From positions 1 through 42,694 of the forward strand of contig JAVMKC010000016.1 in NCBI GenBank assembly GCA_031732795.1: 42,694 nt of DNA. The letters are read 5' to 3'. Below are positions 15,961 to 24,644 of the stretch, piece after piece. Source of the DNA: Accumulibacter sp031732795. GTDB lineage: Bacteria > Pseudomonadota > Gammaproteobacteria > Burkholderiales > Rhodocyclaceae. Numbering within the stretch: position 1 is the stretch's first letter; the number at the start of each line of letters is the position of its first letter. The notes beneath the pieces were generated by a model. It was given only the letters and a program-made list of their open reading frames with translations. It had not been told where the DNA came from and did no database searches. A program made the position numbers and the translations under genes.

Positions 15961-17033
15961 GACGATGGTCCCGACAAGGGGCGACCCAGACGGGTTTTGA
16001 CCACGTACAACGGGCGCGCCTTCACCTCATCGAAAATCCGTGCCAGATAAGCGCCGATGATTCCCAGTGCGATCAGGTTTAACCCGGAAAAAAAGAACAT
16101 CGCCGTGACGATGGTCGTCCATCCCGAGATTTGATGACCATTCAACAGATAATTGAACACCAGAAAACTGCCGTAACCGAAGGAAATCAACGCCAGAAGC
16201 ACCCCCAGCACGCTGAACGCCCGCAAGGGCCAGGTCGAAAACGCGGTGATCCCGTCGACCGCCAGACGCAGCAATTTGAACAGATTGAAATTGGTCTGAC
16301 CATGAACCCGTTCGGCCGGTTGATAGACCAGCGGCTCAGCGCTGAATCCGACCCAGGCATACAACCCTTTCATGAACCGCGTCCGCTCAGGCAGGCGAAT
16401 CAAAGCATCGACCACCCGACGATCCATCAGCCGGAAATCGCCGGCATTCCGGGGAATGGCCACCCGACCGTCCTGGCCCACGATACGGTAGAAAATCGAC
16501 GCGCCGATGCGAATCAGCCACGGCTCCTGGCGACGGTCGGCCTTCACCGCATAAACCGTCTCCACCCCGTCGCGCCAACGCGCGATCATTTTCGGGATCA
16601 ATTCCAGCGGATGCTGCAGATCGGCATCCAGACAGACGACGACTTGTCCGCTCGACGCTTCGAGACCGGCGCTGAGCGCGGCTTCCTTGCCGAAATTCCG
16701 CGACAACTGCAGATAGCAAACCCCAGGCTGATCGATCATTCCAGCCATCATTTCAGGCGTGTCATCGCTGCTGCCGTCATCGACGACGATGATCTCCCAG
16801 GCACTGCCGATCTGGCCGAGCAAGACACACAGGCGGGGGAGCAGCAGTCGGAGATTACGCTGTTCGTTGAGCGCCGGAATGACGCAACTGATACTCGGCA
16901 GTTGCTTGCGGCCGTCGTCCCGGCCGACGGACAAACTATCGTCAGGCCCTCGAGCGATCTCGTCACTCTGGCTACCGGGAAGTAACACCCCTTCCCTCTC
17001 CGGGAACGGACCACTGTCAAAAGGACCGACCAT
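15957..17033 (-). CDS. GtrB/ArnC-like polyprenyl-phosphate glycosyltransferase (GT2)
   Basis: A GT2 protein: ISCVIPALNEQRNL, IIVVDDGSSDDT, CLDADLQHPLELIPKM (metal-binding DAD), then RFMKGLYAWVGF, and two C-terminal membrane helices ending LIALGIIGAYLARIFDEVKA. This is the architecture of enzymes that load a sugar onto undecaprenyl phosphate at the cytoplasmic face. About 48 residues precede the domain with no family resemblance, so the ATG at 17033 may be too far upstream and a later start is possible. It feeds the overlapping ArnT-like gene. Confidence 0.9.
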   Translation of the reverse strand: MVGPFDSGPFPEREGVLLPGSQSDEIARGPDDSLSVGRDDGRKQLPSISCVIPALNEQRNLRLLLPRLCVLLGQIGSAWEIIVVDDGSSDDTPEMMAGMIDQPGVCYLQLSRNFGKEAALSAGLEASSGQVVVCLDADLQHPLELIPKMIARWRDGVETVYAVKADRRQEPWLIRIGASIFYRIVGQDGRVAIPRNAGDFRLMDRRVVDALIRLPERTRFMKGLYAWVGFSAEPLVYQPAERVHGQTNFNLFKLLRLAVDGITAFSTWPLRAFSVLGVLLALISFGYGSFLVFNYLLNGHQISGWTTIVTAMFFFSGLNLIALGIIGAYLARIFDEVKARPLYVVKTRLGRPLSGPSS

Positions 17034-18030
17034 CGTCAGAGGTTCAGGAAACCATTGAAGGAAAACTCGGCCGGCCAGTCACCCGATGAACCCCTTCAGC
17101 AAACAGCAACTTCAAACAGCGCCTCAATGGCGAAGAGCTTCGGCACTCGAAGACCTCGTCGTGGCTGATCCACGGATCGCCACAATCGCCGAAAAAACGA
17201 CGTGGAATAACGCAGACGATCAAAGCAGACTCGACCTCTGCTCCACCCGTATCCGCAAGAACTTATTTTAGCTGAATCCCACATGACGCACCAGTCAAGC
17301 CCTGAACGACTGTAGGAACAAGTAATTTTTCCGGGTTTGTAGCAAAATCTGTCTGGTTCATGTTGCTCCAAAGGAGGAGCAAGCAGCACGTCTGGAAGCG
17401 ATTCCGTACGGCGACTGAGGTCAAGCGCTGATTAGCAGGGAGAAGAAGCAAGTGCGCTGATCTGTTACGCGATAAATTGGTCAAGACTATATTACGCAAG
17501 TGGTGCTGATATACCGCGATTGCAAGAATGGTGCGATTGTGCACTGTTAGGGGTCGAGTCAGCCTGAGGGGGCATGCGAATAAACCGGTCGAGGCGCTGT
17601 TGGAAGGTACCAAGTGACGAACCCTCGCCGAATTCGGTGCAATTATCAACAATACCAGTGAGATATTGAAATTGCGCATGACCATGGTAAGCAATACACT
17701 GCTGACGACTTCCTAAAAACCGAACGAGTTTGGGGAAGCGGTGAAAGCTTGGCCTTCGTTGCCACCTCCCGATGGTGTCTCCGAACGCGTCAAAAGACCC
17801 GAAACAGCACCAGTCATTCGGGGTCACCTCTTCCGTAACCTTGAGCACGGCAGGTCGTCACCGAGTGACGGGATTGCTACAATCGTCGCTGGCATTTCGG
17901 AAAATCGGACATGTCACCCTTGAAATCCGGCAGTGTAATGCCGTCCGGAAAGCAAGCTGAGCTGCAAATCAGTATCAGTGCCCGATCAACTACGGTCGAT
18001 ACACGTCGCCGAATACAGAAAGGAATCGCC
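17034..18030. other. About 1 kb without a recognised gene, AT-richer
   Basis: Several short open frames exist, the longest on the minus strand at 17263-17694 and 17492-17848, but none shows a known domain or ribosome site. Base composition is visibly less GC-rich than the flanking genes, which suggests acquired or decayed DNA. Confidence 0.45.
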
Positions 18031-18471
18031 ATGAATCATCGCTGGTTTATTGTTTTTTCATTGTTGCTTGGGACTGCGCATACGGCAGCTCAGCAAACAT
18101 CCGGATTAAAACTTTCCGACTTGAACACCCAAGGTGCCACCCAATTAACCAAGGAACAATTACAAACACTATTGCCAGGAGCGAAGGTGGTTAGTTTGAC
18201 GCCAAGCGGCAGCACGCGTCGCTGGGCAAACGATGCGGACGGAAAGTTCATCGCTTCTACCGATGCGCGCGGCTCCTTTGGTAGGCATGCCTCCACGGCG
18301 CCAGGTACATGGTTCCTGGGCGACAATGGCACTTATTGCGTGCAAATCGAATGGAAGCATCAAACAGAGCAATGGTGCCGGTATATCTTCAAGATGGGTG
18401 ACAAGTATTTCGGTGTCCGATCGGTTGCCGATTCGTCTTCGCCAGCCCATGAACTTGCGTTTGAAAATTAA
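18031..18471 (+). CDS. Small secreted protein, DUF995-like pattern
   Basis: A 146-residue protein starting MNHRWFIVFSLLLGTAHTAA, a clear signal peptide with cleavage near residue 20. The mature part has LTKEQLQTLLPGAKV, a DG-containing strand, then TWFLGDNGTYCVQIEWK, EQWCRYIFKMGDKYFGV. This resembles the DUF995 layout (two Cys, probably disulphide-bonded, in a beta-rich domain). AAGGAA lies six bases before the ATG. The family has no known function, and the resemblance is from memory. Confidence 0.7.
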   Translation: MNHRWFIVFSLLLGTAHTAAQQTSGLKLSDLNTQGATQLTKEQLQTLLPGAKVVSLTPSGSTRRWANDADGKFIASTDARGSFGRHASTAPGTWFLGDNGTYCVQIEWKHQTEQWCRYIFKMGDKYFGVRSVADSSSPAHELAFEN

Positions 18472-19195
18472 AGCAGCCCTGAATCGTTGACCTTGCTTAG
18501 GACAATGAAGGAAACGAATCGCGATTTGACTGGGGCAGCGCTGGTTTCGGTGGTCTGGTAAAGGGAGTTTCAGGGTATTCCCGGAATTTCCTGTCTTCAG
18601 ATCACCTCTTGGGATGAGCGTCGAATAACCCACGAGACGCTCACACCCGATTGGCAAAACCGAACAGTGAGAAAAGTGGAGCCGTGTTCCTGACCAAACC
18701 GCAAGATAGCACGCTTGGCAATGACGGAGGATCTTCTTCACCCCGCGGAACGGAGTCCTGATTTGGGCTCGGATCGAAGTGTTGAGGTATTGGTCTGTCC
18801 GATCTGTTCGAGCAAATTCCGAAGCACCGTTCCCGTCAGAATTCTACGTCAGCTTGAGCGCATCACCACAGGTGTGCGCTTATCCACACGCCAGTGCTGT
18901 GCCCACAGGGCCCGCACTCCAATTGCCGCCGAAAATCGATCCCGCCGTCTCTGTTTTTTCTTCCCGGCGCATTCCAGTTCAAAAATCCGTTTTACTTGGT
19001 CACCCGACAACCTGCTTTCAGGATTTCAGAAATTTCTCATTCCAACACCATCATCGCTCCAGGAATAAATCAGCATGCGTTCCTGAGAGTTTCACGCTCG
19101 ACGCACTCAACCAAACTGGCGAAGCGGATAAACTGGCGGCCTTTTTCGCTCCATCGGGTATTTCACCCGTTTTACCGCCGATGCCGACGACCTCG
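18472..19195. other. No gene recognised upstream of tgt
   Basis: The tgt frame stays open back to 18779, but codons before 19181 show no resemblance to Tgt. No queA, the frequent partner of tgt, is present. Nothing else is supported. Confidence 0.45.
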
Positions 19196-20305
19196 ATGAA
19201 TTTTGCACTTCTCGCCCGCGATGGCGCCGCGCGCCGCGGGTACCTCGATTTGGCCCACGGTCGGCTCGAAACACCGGCTTTCATGCCAGTTGGCACGTAC
19301 GGCACGGTGAAGGCGATGACGCCGCGCGATTTGCGCGAAACAGGGGCCCAGATTTGCCTGGGCAACACGTTTCACTTGTGGCTGCGTCCCGGTCTGGAGG
19401 TGATCGCCGCGCACGGCGGTCTGCATCGACTGATGGGCTGGGACGGGCCGATTCTCACCGATTCCGGGGGATTTCAGGTTTTTTCGCTCGGCGCGCTGCG
19501 CAAGATCAGCGAGGACGGCGTGCGTTTCCAGTCGCCGATCAATGGCGACCGTCTGCTGCTGACTCCCGAGGAATCGATGCGTATCCAGCAGGTGTTGAAT
19601 TCGGATATCGCGATGATCTTCGATGAATGCACGCCCTACCCCGCCAGCCACGCCGACGCCGCGGCGTCGATGCGGCTGTCGCTGCGCTGGGCGCGCCGCT
19701 CGCGTCTGTGTCACGACCAGTTGGGCAACGGCAACGCCTTGTTCGGCATCGTCCAGGGCGGCATGTACGAGGATTTGCGCGACGAGTCGCTGGCCGGGCT
19801 GCTCGAGATCGGTTTCGACGGTTACGCCATCGGCGGCTTGTCGGTCGGCGAACCGAAGGACGAAATGGCGCGCGTTCTGGCATACACCACGCCCCGTCTG
19901 CCGGCGGACAGGCCCCGTTATCTGATGGGTGTCGGCACGCCGGAGGATCTGGTGGCAGCGGTCGCGCTCGGCATCGACATGTTCGATTGCGTCATGCCGA
20001 CCCGCAATGCCCGCAACGGCCATCTGTTCACCCGCCATGGCGACGTCCGCATCCGCAACGCGCGGTACAAGAACGATACCCGGCCGCTAGACGAGTCGTG
20101 CGCCTGTTACACCTGCCGTCATTTTTCGCGCGCTTACCTGCACCATCTGCAGCGCGTCGGCGAAATCCTCGGCGCGCAACTCGGCACGCTGCACAACCTC
20201 CATTACTACCAGCAGTTGATGGCCGATCTGCGTGCGGCGATCGGCGACGGCCGCTTGCAGGAGACGATCCGCGCGTTTCATCGCGACCGGAACGCTGACC
20301 GATGA
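19196..20305 (+). CDS. tgt: Queuine tRNA-ribosyltransferase (tRNA-guanine transglycosylase)
   Basis: A 369-residue enzyme that exchanges G34 for preQ1 in queuosine tRNAs. With the start at 19196 the key residues fall at E. coli positions: Asp89 in DSGGFQVFSL, nucleophile Asp264 in DCVMPTRNARNGHLFT, and zinc ligands starting at Cys302 in CACYTCRHFSRAYL. That agreement decides the start over the ATG at 19181 (MPTTS) and the longer open frame. Also seen are MPVGTYGTVKAM and IVQGGMYEDLR. Confidence 0.97.
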   Translation: MNFALLARDGAARRGYLDLAHGRLETPAFMPVGTYGTVKAMTPRDLRETGAQICLGNTFHLWLRPGLEVIAAHGGLHRLMGWDGPILTDSGGFQVFSLGALRKISEDGVRFQSPINGDRLLLTPEESMRIQQVLNSDIAMIFDECTPYPASHADAAASMRLSLRWARRSRLCHDQLGNGNALFGIVQGGMYEDLRDESLAGLLEIGFDGYAIGGLSVGEPKDEMARVLAYTTPRLPADRPRYLMGVGTPEDLVAAVALGIDMFDCVMPTRNARNGHLFTRHGDVRIRNARYKNDTRPLDESCACYTCRHFSRAYLHHLQRVGEILGAQLGTLHNLHYYQQLMADLRAAIGDGRLQETIRAFHRDRNADR

Positions 20306-20357
20306 GCGGCTTGTCCGGATCTGGCCGGCGCGTCGTCGGCGGGTGTTTGGAGGAGCG

Positions 20358-21008
20358 ATGCGCGATTCGTCGTCCATCGGTCTTTCTGGCGCACGCTTCC
20401 GTCCGATGAGCTTGTACCGGCTCAAACCGGCTTTCCAAGCGTTGTTGCGACCGCTGGTGGCCTGGTTGTTCCGTCTGGGGGTGAGCGCCAATCAGGTGAC
20501 GGTCGTGGCGACCATCGTTTCGCTGCTGCTCGGCGCCGGCTTGGTCGCCGCCGCGGTGGCGGGGGCCTGGCATTGGTTTCTGCTGCTGCCGCCCTGGTGT
20601 TTGCTGCGCATGGCCTTGAACGCCGTCGATGGCCTGCTGGCGCGTGAATTCGGTCAGCGCTCGACGCTCGGCGTTTATCTCAACGAACTCGGCGATCTGC
20701 TGGCCGACGCTGCTTTGTATCTGCCGTTCGCTTTCGTCGATGCCGCCTGTCTGTGGACGGTGCTGCTGGTGATTTTTCTGGCCGGATTGTCGGAAGTGGC
20801 CGGAATCCTCGGCGCAACGGTCGGCGGTGAGCGGCGCAATGAAGGACCGATGGGCAAGAGCGACCGGGCGCTGGTCTTCGGCGGGCTGGGAGTGCTGCTG
20901 GGCGCGGGTTTGCTGTCGCCGACGGTTCTGCTGGCGGTGTTGATCGCCGTCGCCCTCCTGCTCGGCTGGACCCTGATCAACCGCGTCAAACGCGGGATAA
21001 TCGCCTGA
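20358..21008 (+). CDS. ynbA: CDP-alcohol phosphatidyltransferase, YnbA-like
   Basis: A 216-residue membrane enzyme with about six helices. The CDP-alcohol signature is present in the YnbA variant: NAVDGLLAREFGQRSTLG then VYLNELGD, where two of the four usual metal Asp positions are Asn. As I recall E. coli YnbA carries the same Asn pattern. The family swaps CMP on a CDP-lipid for an alcohol; the alcohol here is unknown. The start at 20358 has GGAGG six to seven bases upstream; the YnbA-like MSLYRLKP begins 16 codons later at 20406. It heads the ynb operon. Confidence 0.85.
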   Translation: MRDSSSIGLSGARFRPMSLYRLKPAFQALLRPLVAWLFRLGVSANQVTVVATIVSLLLGAGLVAAAVAGAWHWFLLLPPWCLLRMALNAVDGLLAREFGQRSTLGVYLNELGDLLADAALYLPFAFVDAACLWTVLLVIFLAGLSEVAGILGATVGGERRNEGPMGKSDRALVFGGLGVLLGAGLLSPTVLLAVLIAVALLLGWTLINRVKRGIIA

Positions 21009-21100
21009 AGCGATCGCCCGGCCCGCCAGAGCGTCGCCGAAGATTCGCTGATATCATGATTTGCAAGGAAAATTTTCCGGGAACTTTGCAGGAGACGTGC

Positions 21101-22879
21101 ATGCGCCAGCCGCAAGAGAACGAGTTCACCACCCACGACGGCAGTACGCTGTTTTATCGCTGCTGGCCGGCAGTCGACGGGCACGGCGGGCACAAAGGGC
21201 CCGACGGTGGATCAGACTCCGGCGGCCGTTCGGTGCTGTTGCTGCACCGTGGCCACGAACATTCGGGCCGCTTGCAACATGTGGTCGATGAACTGGCGCT
21301 CGCCGGGTATGCGTTTTTCGCCTGGGACGCGCGCGGGCACGGCCGTTCGCCGGGCACCCGCGGCGACAGTCCCGATTTCGCGACGCTGGTCAAGGATCTG
21401 GAATTTTTCAGCCGTCATGTCGAGGCGCATCACGGTCTGCCGCGGACGAAGATGGTGGTCATCGCGCAGAGCGTCGGCGCCGTGCTGGCGGCGACCTGGG
21501 CACACGATTACGCGCCGCCGGTCCGCGGTCTGGTGCTGACCGCCCCGGCGTTCAAAGTCAAGCTTTACGTCCCGCTGGCGCGTCCCGGTTTGCGCCTGCT
21601 GACGCGCTGCTTCGGCAATTTTTTCATCACCTCGTACGTCAAGCCGAAATTTCTGACCCATGACCCGGAACGGGTCCGCTCCTACGGCGAGGACCCGCTG
21701 ATCACCTCGACCATTTCGGCGCGGGTGTTGCTGGGGCTGTTCGACGCCGGCGAACGGGTGATCGCCGACGCGGCGGCGATTCGCCTGCCGGTGCAACTGC
21801 TGATTTCCGGCCAGGATTGGGTGGTGCATCGCGCACCGCAGGAAAGTTTCTACCAGCGCCTGGGATCACCGGTCAAGGAACGGCATCTGTTGCCCGGCTT
21901 TCTGCACGACACGCTCGGCGAACGCGACCGGCGGCAGGCGCTGGATAAAATCCGCGCCTTCATCGAGCGGCTGTTCACCGATCCGCCGCCAGCCGACTCG
22001 CTGCGCCAGGCGGATCATTACGGTTATACCGCCGACGAGGAGCGCCGCTTGCGCGAACCGTTGTCGCTGCTGTCGCCGCGTCATTGGCAGTTCGCGTGCA
22101 CCCGGCTGGCGATGCGTCATCTGGGCACGCTGTCGGATGGTATCCGTCTCGGGCTGAACGACGGTTTCGATTCCGGCGCCAGCCTCGATTATGTCTATCG
22201 CGATCAGGCCAGCGGCCGCGGCCCGCTCGGCAAGCGGATCGACCGGAATTATCTCGATGCCATCGGCTGGCGCGGCATCCGCGTCCGGCGGCGGCATCTG
22301 ATCGAAGCGATCATCGCCGCCGGCAAGCGCTTGCCGGAAACGCATATCGTCGATCTCGCCGCCGGCCATGGCCGGTATCTGCTCGATGCCTTGCCGTCGT
22401 TGCCGGCGCCGCCACGATCGGTGCTTCTGCGCGATGTCGACCCGCGCAACGTCGCCAGCGCGCAGGCGCTCGCCGCCGAACGGGGGTATGCGGCAATCGT
22501 CCGCGGCGAAACCGGCGACGCGTTCGATGAAGTGGCACTGGTGGCACTGGCGGCGCTGACCCCACGACCGAATCTGGTCATCGTCTCCGGCCTGTACGAA
22601 CTGTTCGCCGACAACGAGCGGGTTTGCCGTTCGCTGCGCGGCATCGCCAGTGCCGTCGATGCCGGGGGACTGCTGGTCTATACCGGCCAGCCGTGGCATC
22701 CACAGATCGAGTTGATCGCCCGCACCTTGACCAGTCACCGCAACCGGCAGCCGTGGGTAATGCGGCGACGGACGCAGGCCGAACTCGACGAGCTGGTCGC
22801 TGACGCCGGCTTCGAGAAATTGACGCAGTGGATCGACGAATGGGGGCTATTCACCGTCTCGCTGGCCCGCAGGCGATGA
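21101..22879 (+). CDS. ynbC: Alpha/beta-hydrolase and methyltransferase fusion, YnbC-like
   Basis: A 592-residue two-domain protein. Residues 1-310 form a monoacylglycerol-lipase-like hydrolase: LLHRGHEHSGR, WDARGHGRSPG, nucleophile Ser124 in IAQSVGAVLA, then SGQDWVVH and GFLHDTLGE for the Asp and His. From about 335 on is a class I SAM methyltransferase with VDLAAGHGRYLLDAL at Asp418. This fusion matches E. coli YnbC (about 585 residues). GCAGGAGA precedes the ATG. The end overlaps ynbD by four bases. Likely acts on the lipid made by YnbA/YnbB; the reaction is unknown. Confidence 0.88.
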   Translation: MRQPQENEFTTHDGSTLFYRCWPAVDGHGGHKGPDGGSDSGGRSVLLLHRGHEHSGRLQHVVDELALAGYAFFAWDARGHGRSPGTRGDSPDFATLVKDLEFFSRHVEAHHGLPRTKMVVIAQSVGAVLAATWAHDYAPPVRGLVLTAPAFKVKLYVPLARPGLRLLTRCFGNFFITSYVKPKFLTHDPERVRSYGEDPLITSTISARVLLGLFDAGERVIADAAAIRLPVQLLISGQDWVVHRAPQESFYQRLGSPVKERHLLPGFLHDTLGERDRRQALDKIRAFIERLFTDPPPADSLRQADHYGYTADEERRLREPLSLLSPRHWQFACTRLAMRHLGTLSDGIRLGLNDGFDSGASLDYVYRDQASGRGPLGKRIDRNYLDAIGWRGIRVRRRHLIEAIIAAGKRLPETHIVDLAAGHGRYLLDALPSLPAPPRSVLLRDVDPRNVASAQALAAERGYAAIVRGETGDAFDEVALVALAALTPRPNLVIVSGLYELFADNERVCRSLRGIASAVDAGGLLVYTGQPWHPQIELIARTLTSHRNRQPWVMRRRTQAELDELVADAGFEKLTQWIDEWGLFTVSLARRR

Positions 22880-24201
22880 ACCACGCCCTCAGGCCCGATG
22901 ACAAGCCACGGCCGTGGCCCCGGGCGCTGGGCTGGCTGCTGTTTCTGGGGCCGTTCTTCTTTCTCAGTTACGGTTTCGCCAATTGGTTGAGCGGCCAACG
23001 CGCCGACGTCGGGTCGATCGTCTTCGACTGGGAACGGCGGATCCCGTTCGTCGCCTGGACAATCGTTCCCTATTGGCTGATGGACCTGTTCTACGGCGTG
23101 TCGCTGTTTCTGTGCCGCAACCGGCGACAACTCGATACCCACGCCTGGCGCTTGCTGGCAACCCAGGTGCTCGCCGTTCTTTGCTTCATCGTCTGGCCGC
23201 TGCGCTGCACTTTCGAACGCGGCGAGGTCGATGGTACCTTCGGCTGGCTGTTCGCCGCTCTCGGCCGCTTCGACCAGCCGTTCAATCAGGCGCCGTCATT
23301 GCACATCGCCCTGCTGGTGGTGCTGCTCGAACCGTATCTGCGCGCGCTGCCCCGGCGCTGGCATGCCGTGGTCTGGGGAATGGCCCTGCTGATCGGCGTG
23401 TCGGTGCTGACCACCTGGCAACACCAATTTTTCGACATTCCGACCGGTTTATGGCTCGGCGCTTTCGTCATCTGGCTGCTGCCCAGCGATGACCGCTCGC
23501 CGCTCGCCCGAGCGGCGCTGAGCCAGCGCAGGAAAAACTGGCGTCTGGCCGGCGTTTACGCTGCTGGCGCGCTGAGCGTCGCCGCGATGGCGCTTGGTAA
23601 CGGCGGCGCCTGGTTGTGGCTGCTGTGGCCGGCGGCCTCGCTGGGGCTGGTGGCGAGCATCTACGCCGTTTTCGACGCCACGGCTTTCGGCAAACGCGCC
23701 GATGGCACGATGCCGACGGCCGTGCGTCTCCTCTTCGCACCGTATCACTTCGGCGCCTGGCTCAATTCCCGCGCATGGACCCGGCGGCTGCCGCCGGCGA
23801 ATACGGTGGTCGACGGCCTTGCGATCGCCCGGCTGCCGAGTGTCGGCGACATGCACCGGCACTCGGTGACGGCGTTGGTCGATCTGTGCGCGGAATTGCC
23901 CGGCCCGCGCGGAACGTGGCCGCGAGCGGTCATCCCGATGTTCGACCTGCTGCCGCCGACCTCGGGGCAGTTGACCCAGGCGGTGGCGGCGATCGAACAG
24001 CTCCGGCACACGGGCACGGTATGGGTCTGCTGCGCCCTCGGTCTGTCGCGCAGCGCCTTGGCGGTGGCGGCCTGGCTGTTGCACAGCGGCCGGGCGGACA
24101 GCGTTGACCGCGCCGTCGCCCTCGTCCGCGCGGCGCGACCGGCGGTGGTCATCGACGACGCGGCCAAAGAACGTTTGCGTCAATGGTGGCAGAAGCGGTG
24201 A
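22876..24201 (+). CDS. ynbD: PAP2-like membrane protein fused to dual-specificity phosphatase, YnbD-like
   Basis: A 441-residue protein. The N-terminal half has about six membrane helices with PAP2-type remnants (APSLHIALLVV and WQHQFFDIPTG with the late His), as in inositol phosphorylceramide synthase-like or lipid phosphatase domains. More hydrophobic helices follow, and then a soluble dual-specificity phosphatase domain with the P-loop Cys386-ALGLS-Arg392 (CX5R). This is the E. coli YnbD layout. It may release a phosphate from a phosphatidyl-alcohol-phosphate, by analogy to PTPMT1/PgpP acting after a phosphatidyltransferase. That analogy is inference. Confidence 0.85.
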   Translation: MNHALRPDDKPRPWPRALGWLLFLGPFFFLSYGFANWLSGQRADVGSIVFDWERRIPFVAWTIVPYWLMDLFYGVSLFLCRNRRQLDTHAWRLLATQVLAVLCFIVWPLRCTFERGEVDGTFGWLFAALGRFDQPFNQAPSLHIALLVVLLEPYLRALPRRWHAVVWGMALLIGVSVLTTWQHQFFDIPTGLWLGAFVIWLLPSDDRSPLARAALSQRRKNWRLAGVYAAGALSVAAMALGNGGAWLWLLWPAASLGLVASIYAVFDATAFGKRADGTMPTAVRLLFAPYHFGAWLNSRAWTRRLPPANTVVDGLAIARLPSVGDMHRHSVTALVDLCAELPGPRGTWPRAVIPMFDLLPPTSGQLTQAVAAIEQLRHTGTVWVCCALGLSRSALAVAAWLLHSGRADSVDRAVALVRAARPAVVIDDAAKERLRQWWQKR

Positions 24202-24644
24202 CCGATCAGGCACCTTCGTCCGGGCCGGCCGACGGCACCGCCTTGCTCGCCGCCGGGCTGTGCCGTGGCGGCCGCCTGCTGGGCAGCGCCTCGCTATTGC
24301 TCAGTGGTCTGGCTTTCGGCGCGCTGGCATTCGGGTCCGCGGGATTTTTCAGCCGCAGTGTCTGGCTGAGCATCGCGCTGCTCGGCATCCCGGCGCTCTA
24401 TCTGACCATTCGCCTGGCGATCGACGAGCCGGTTTTCGCTTACCTTGCCGATCGTCCCGTCGACGCAGTCGACTTTCTGAGCCGATTCGACACCGCTCGG
24501 CAGAATCTCGATCTGGGCGCCGGAAAACCGGCCTCCCGCACGCTGATCGAGCGCGCACGCGGCGTGCGCCGACTATTCCGAATGTTGCGTCACCTGCTGA
24601 TCCTGCAGTGGTGTTTGGCTTTGGTCGCGGGCGTTCTCGGATGA
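24183..24644 (+). CDS. Small membrane protein embedded in the ynb cluster
   Basis: A 153-residue protein with hydrophobic stretches at about 35-55, 58-80 and 137-152 and a polar, Arg-rich section between (RFDTARQNLDLGAG). I do not recognise the family, and E. coli ynbABCD has no equivalent to my knowledge. It overlaps ynbD by 19 bases and ynbB by four, so it is translated with them and probably works in the same complex or pathway. Confidence 0.75.
   Translation: MVAEAVTDQAPSSGPADGTALLAAGLCRGGRLLGSASLLLSGLAFGALAFGSAGFFSRSVWLSIALLGIPALYLTIRLAIDEPVFAYLADRPVDAVDFLSRFDTARQNLDLGAGKPASRTLIERARGVRRLFRMLRHLLILQWCLALVAGVLG

Noticed and set aside
18779..19195. N-terminal extension of tgt in the open frame
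   Set aside because: Key residues fall at E. coli numbers when translation starts at 19196, and the upstream codons show no homology.
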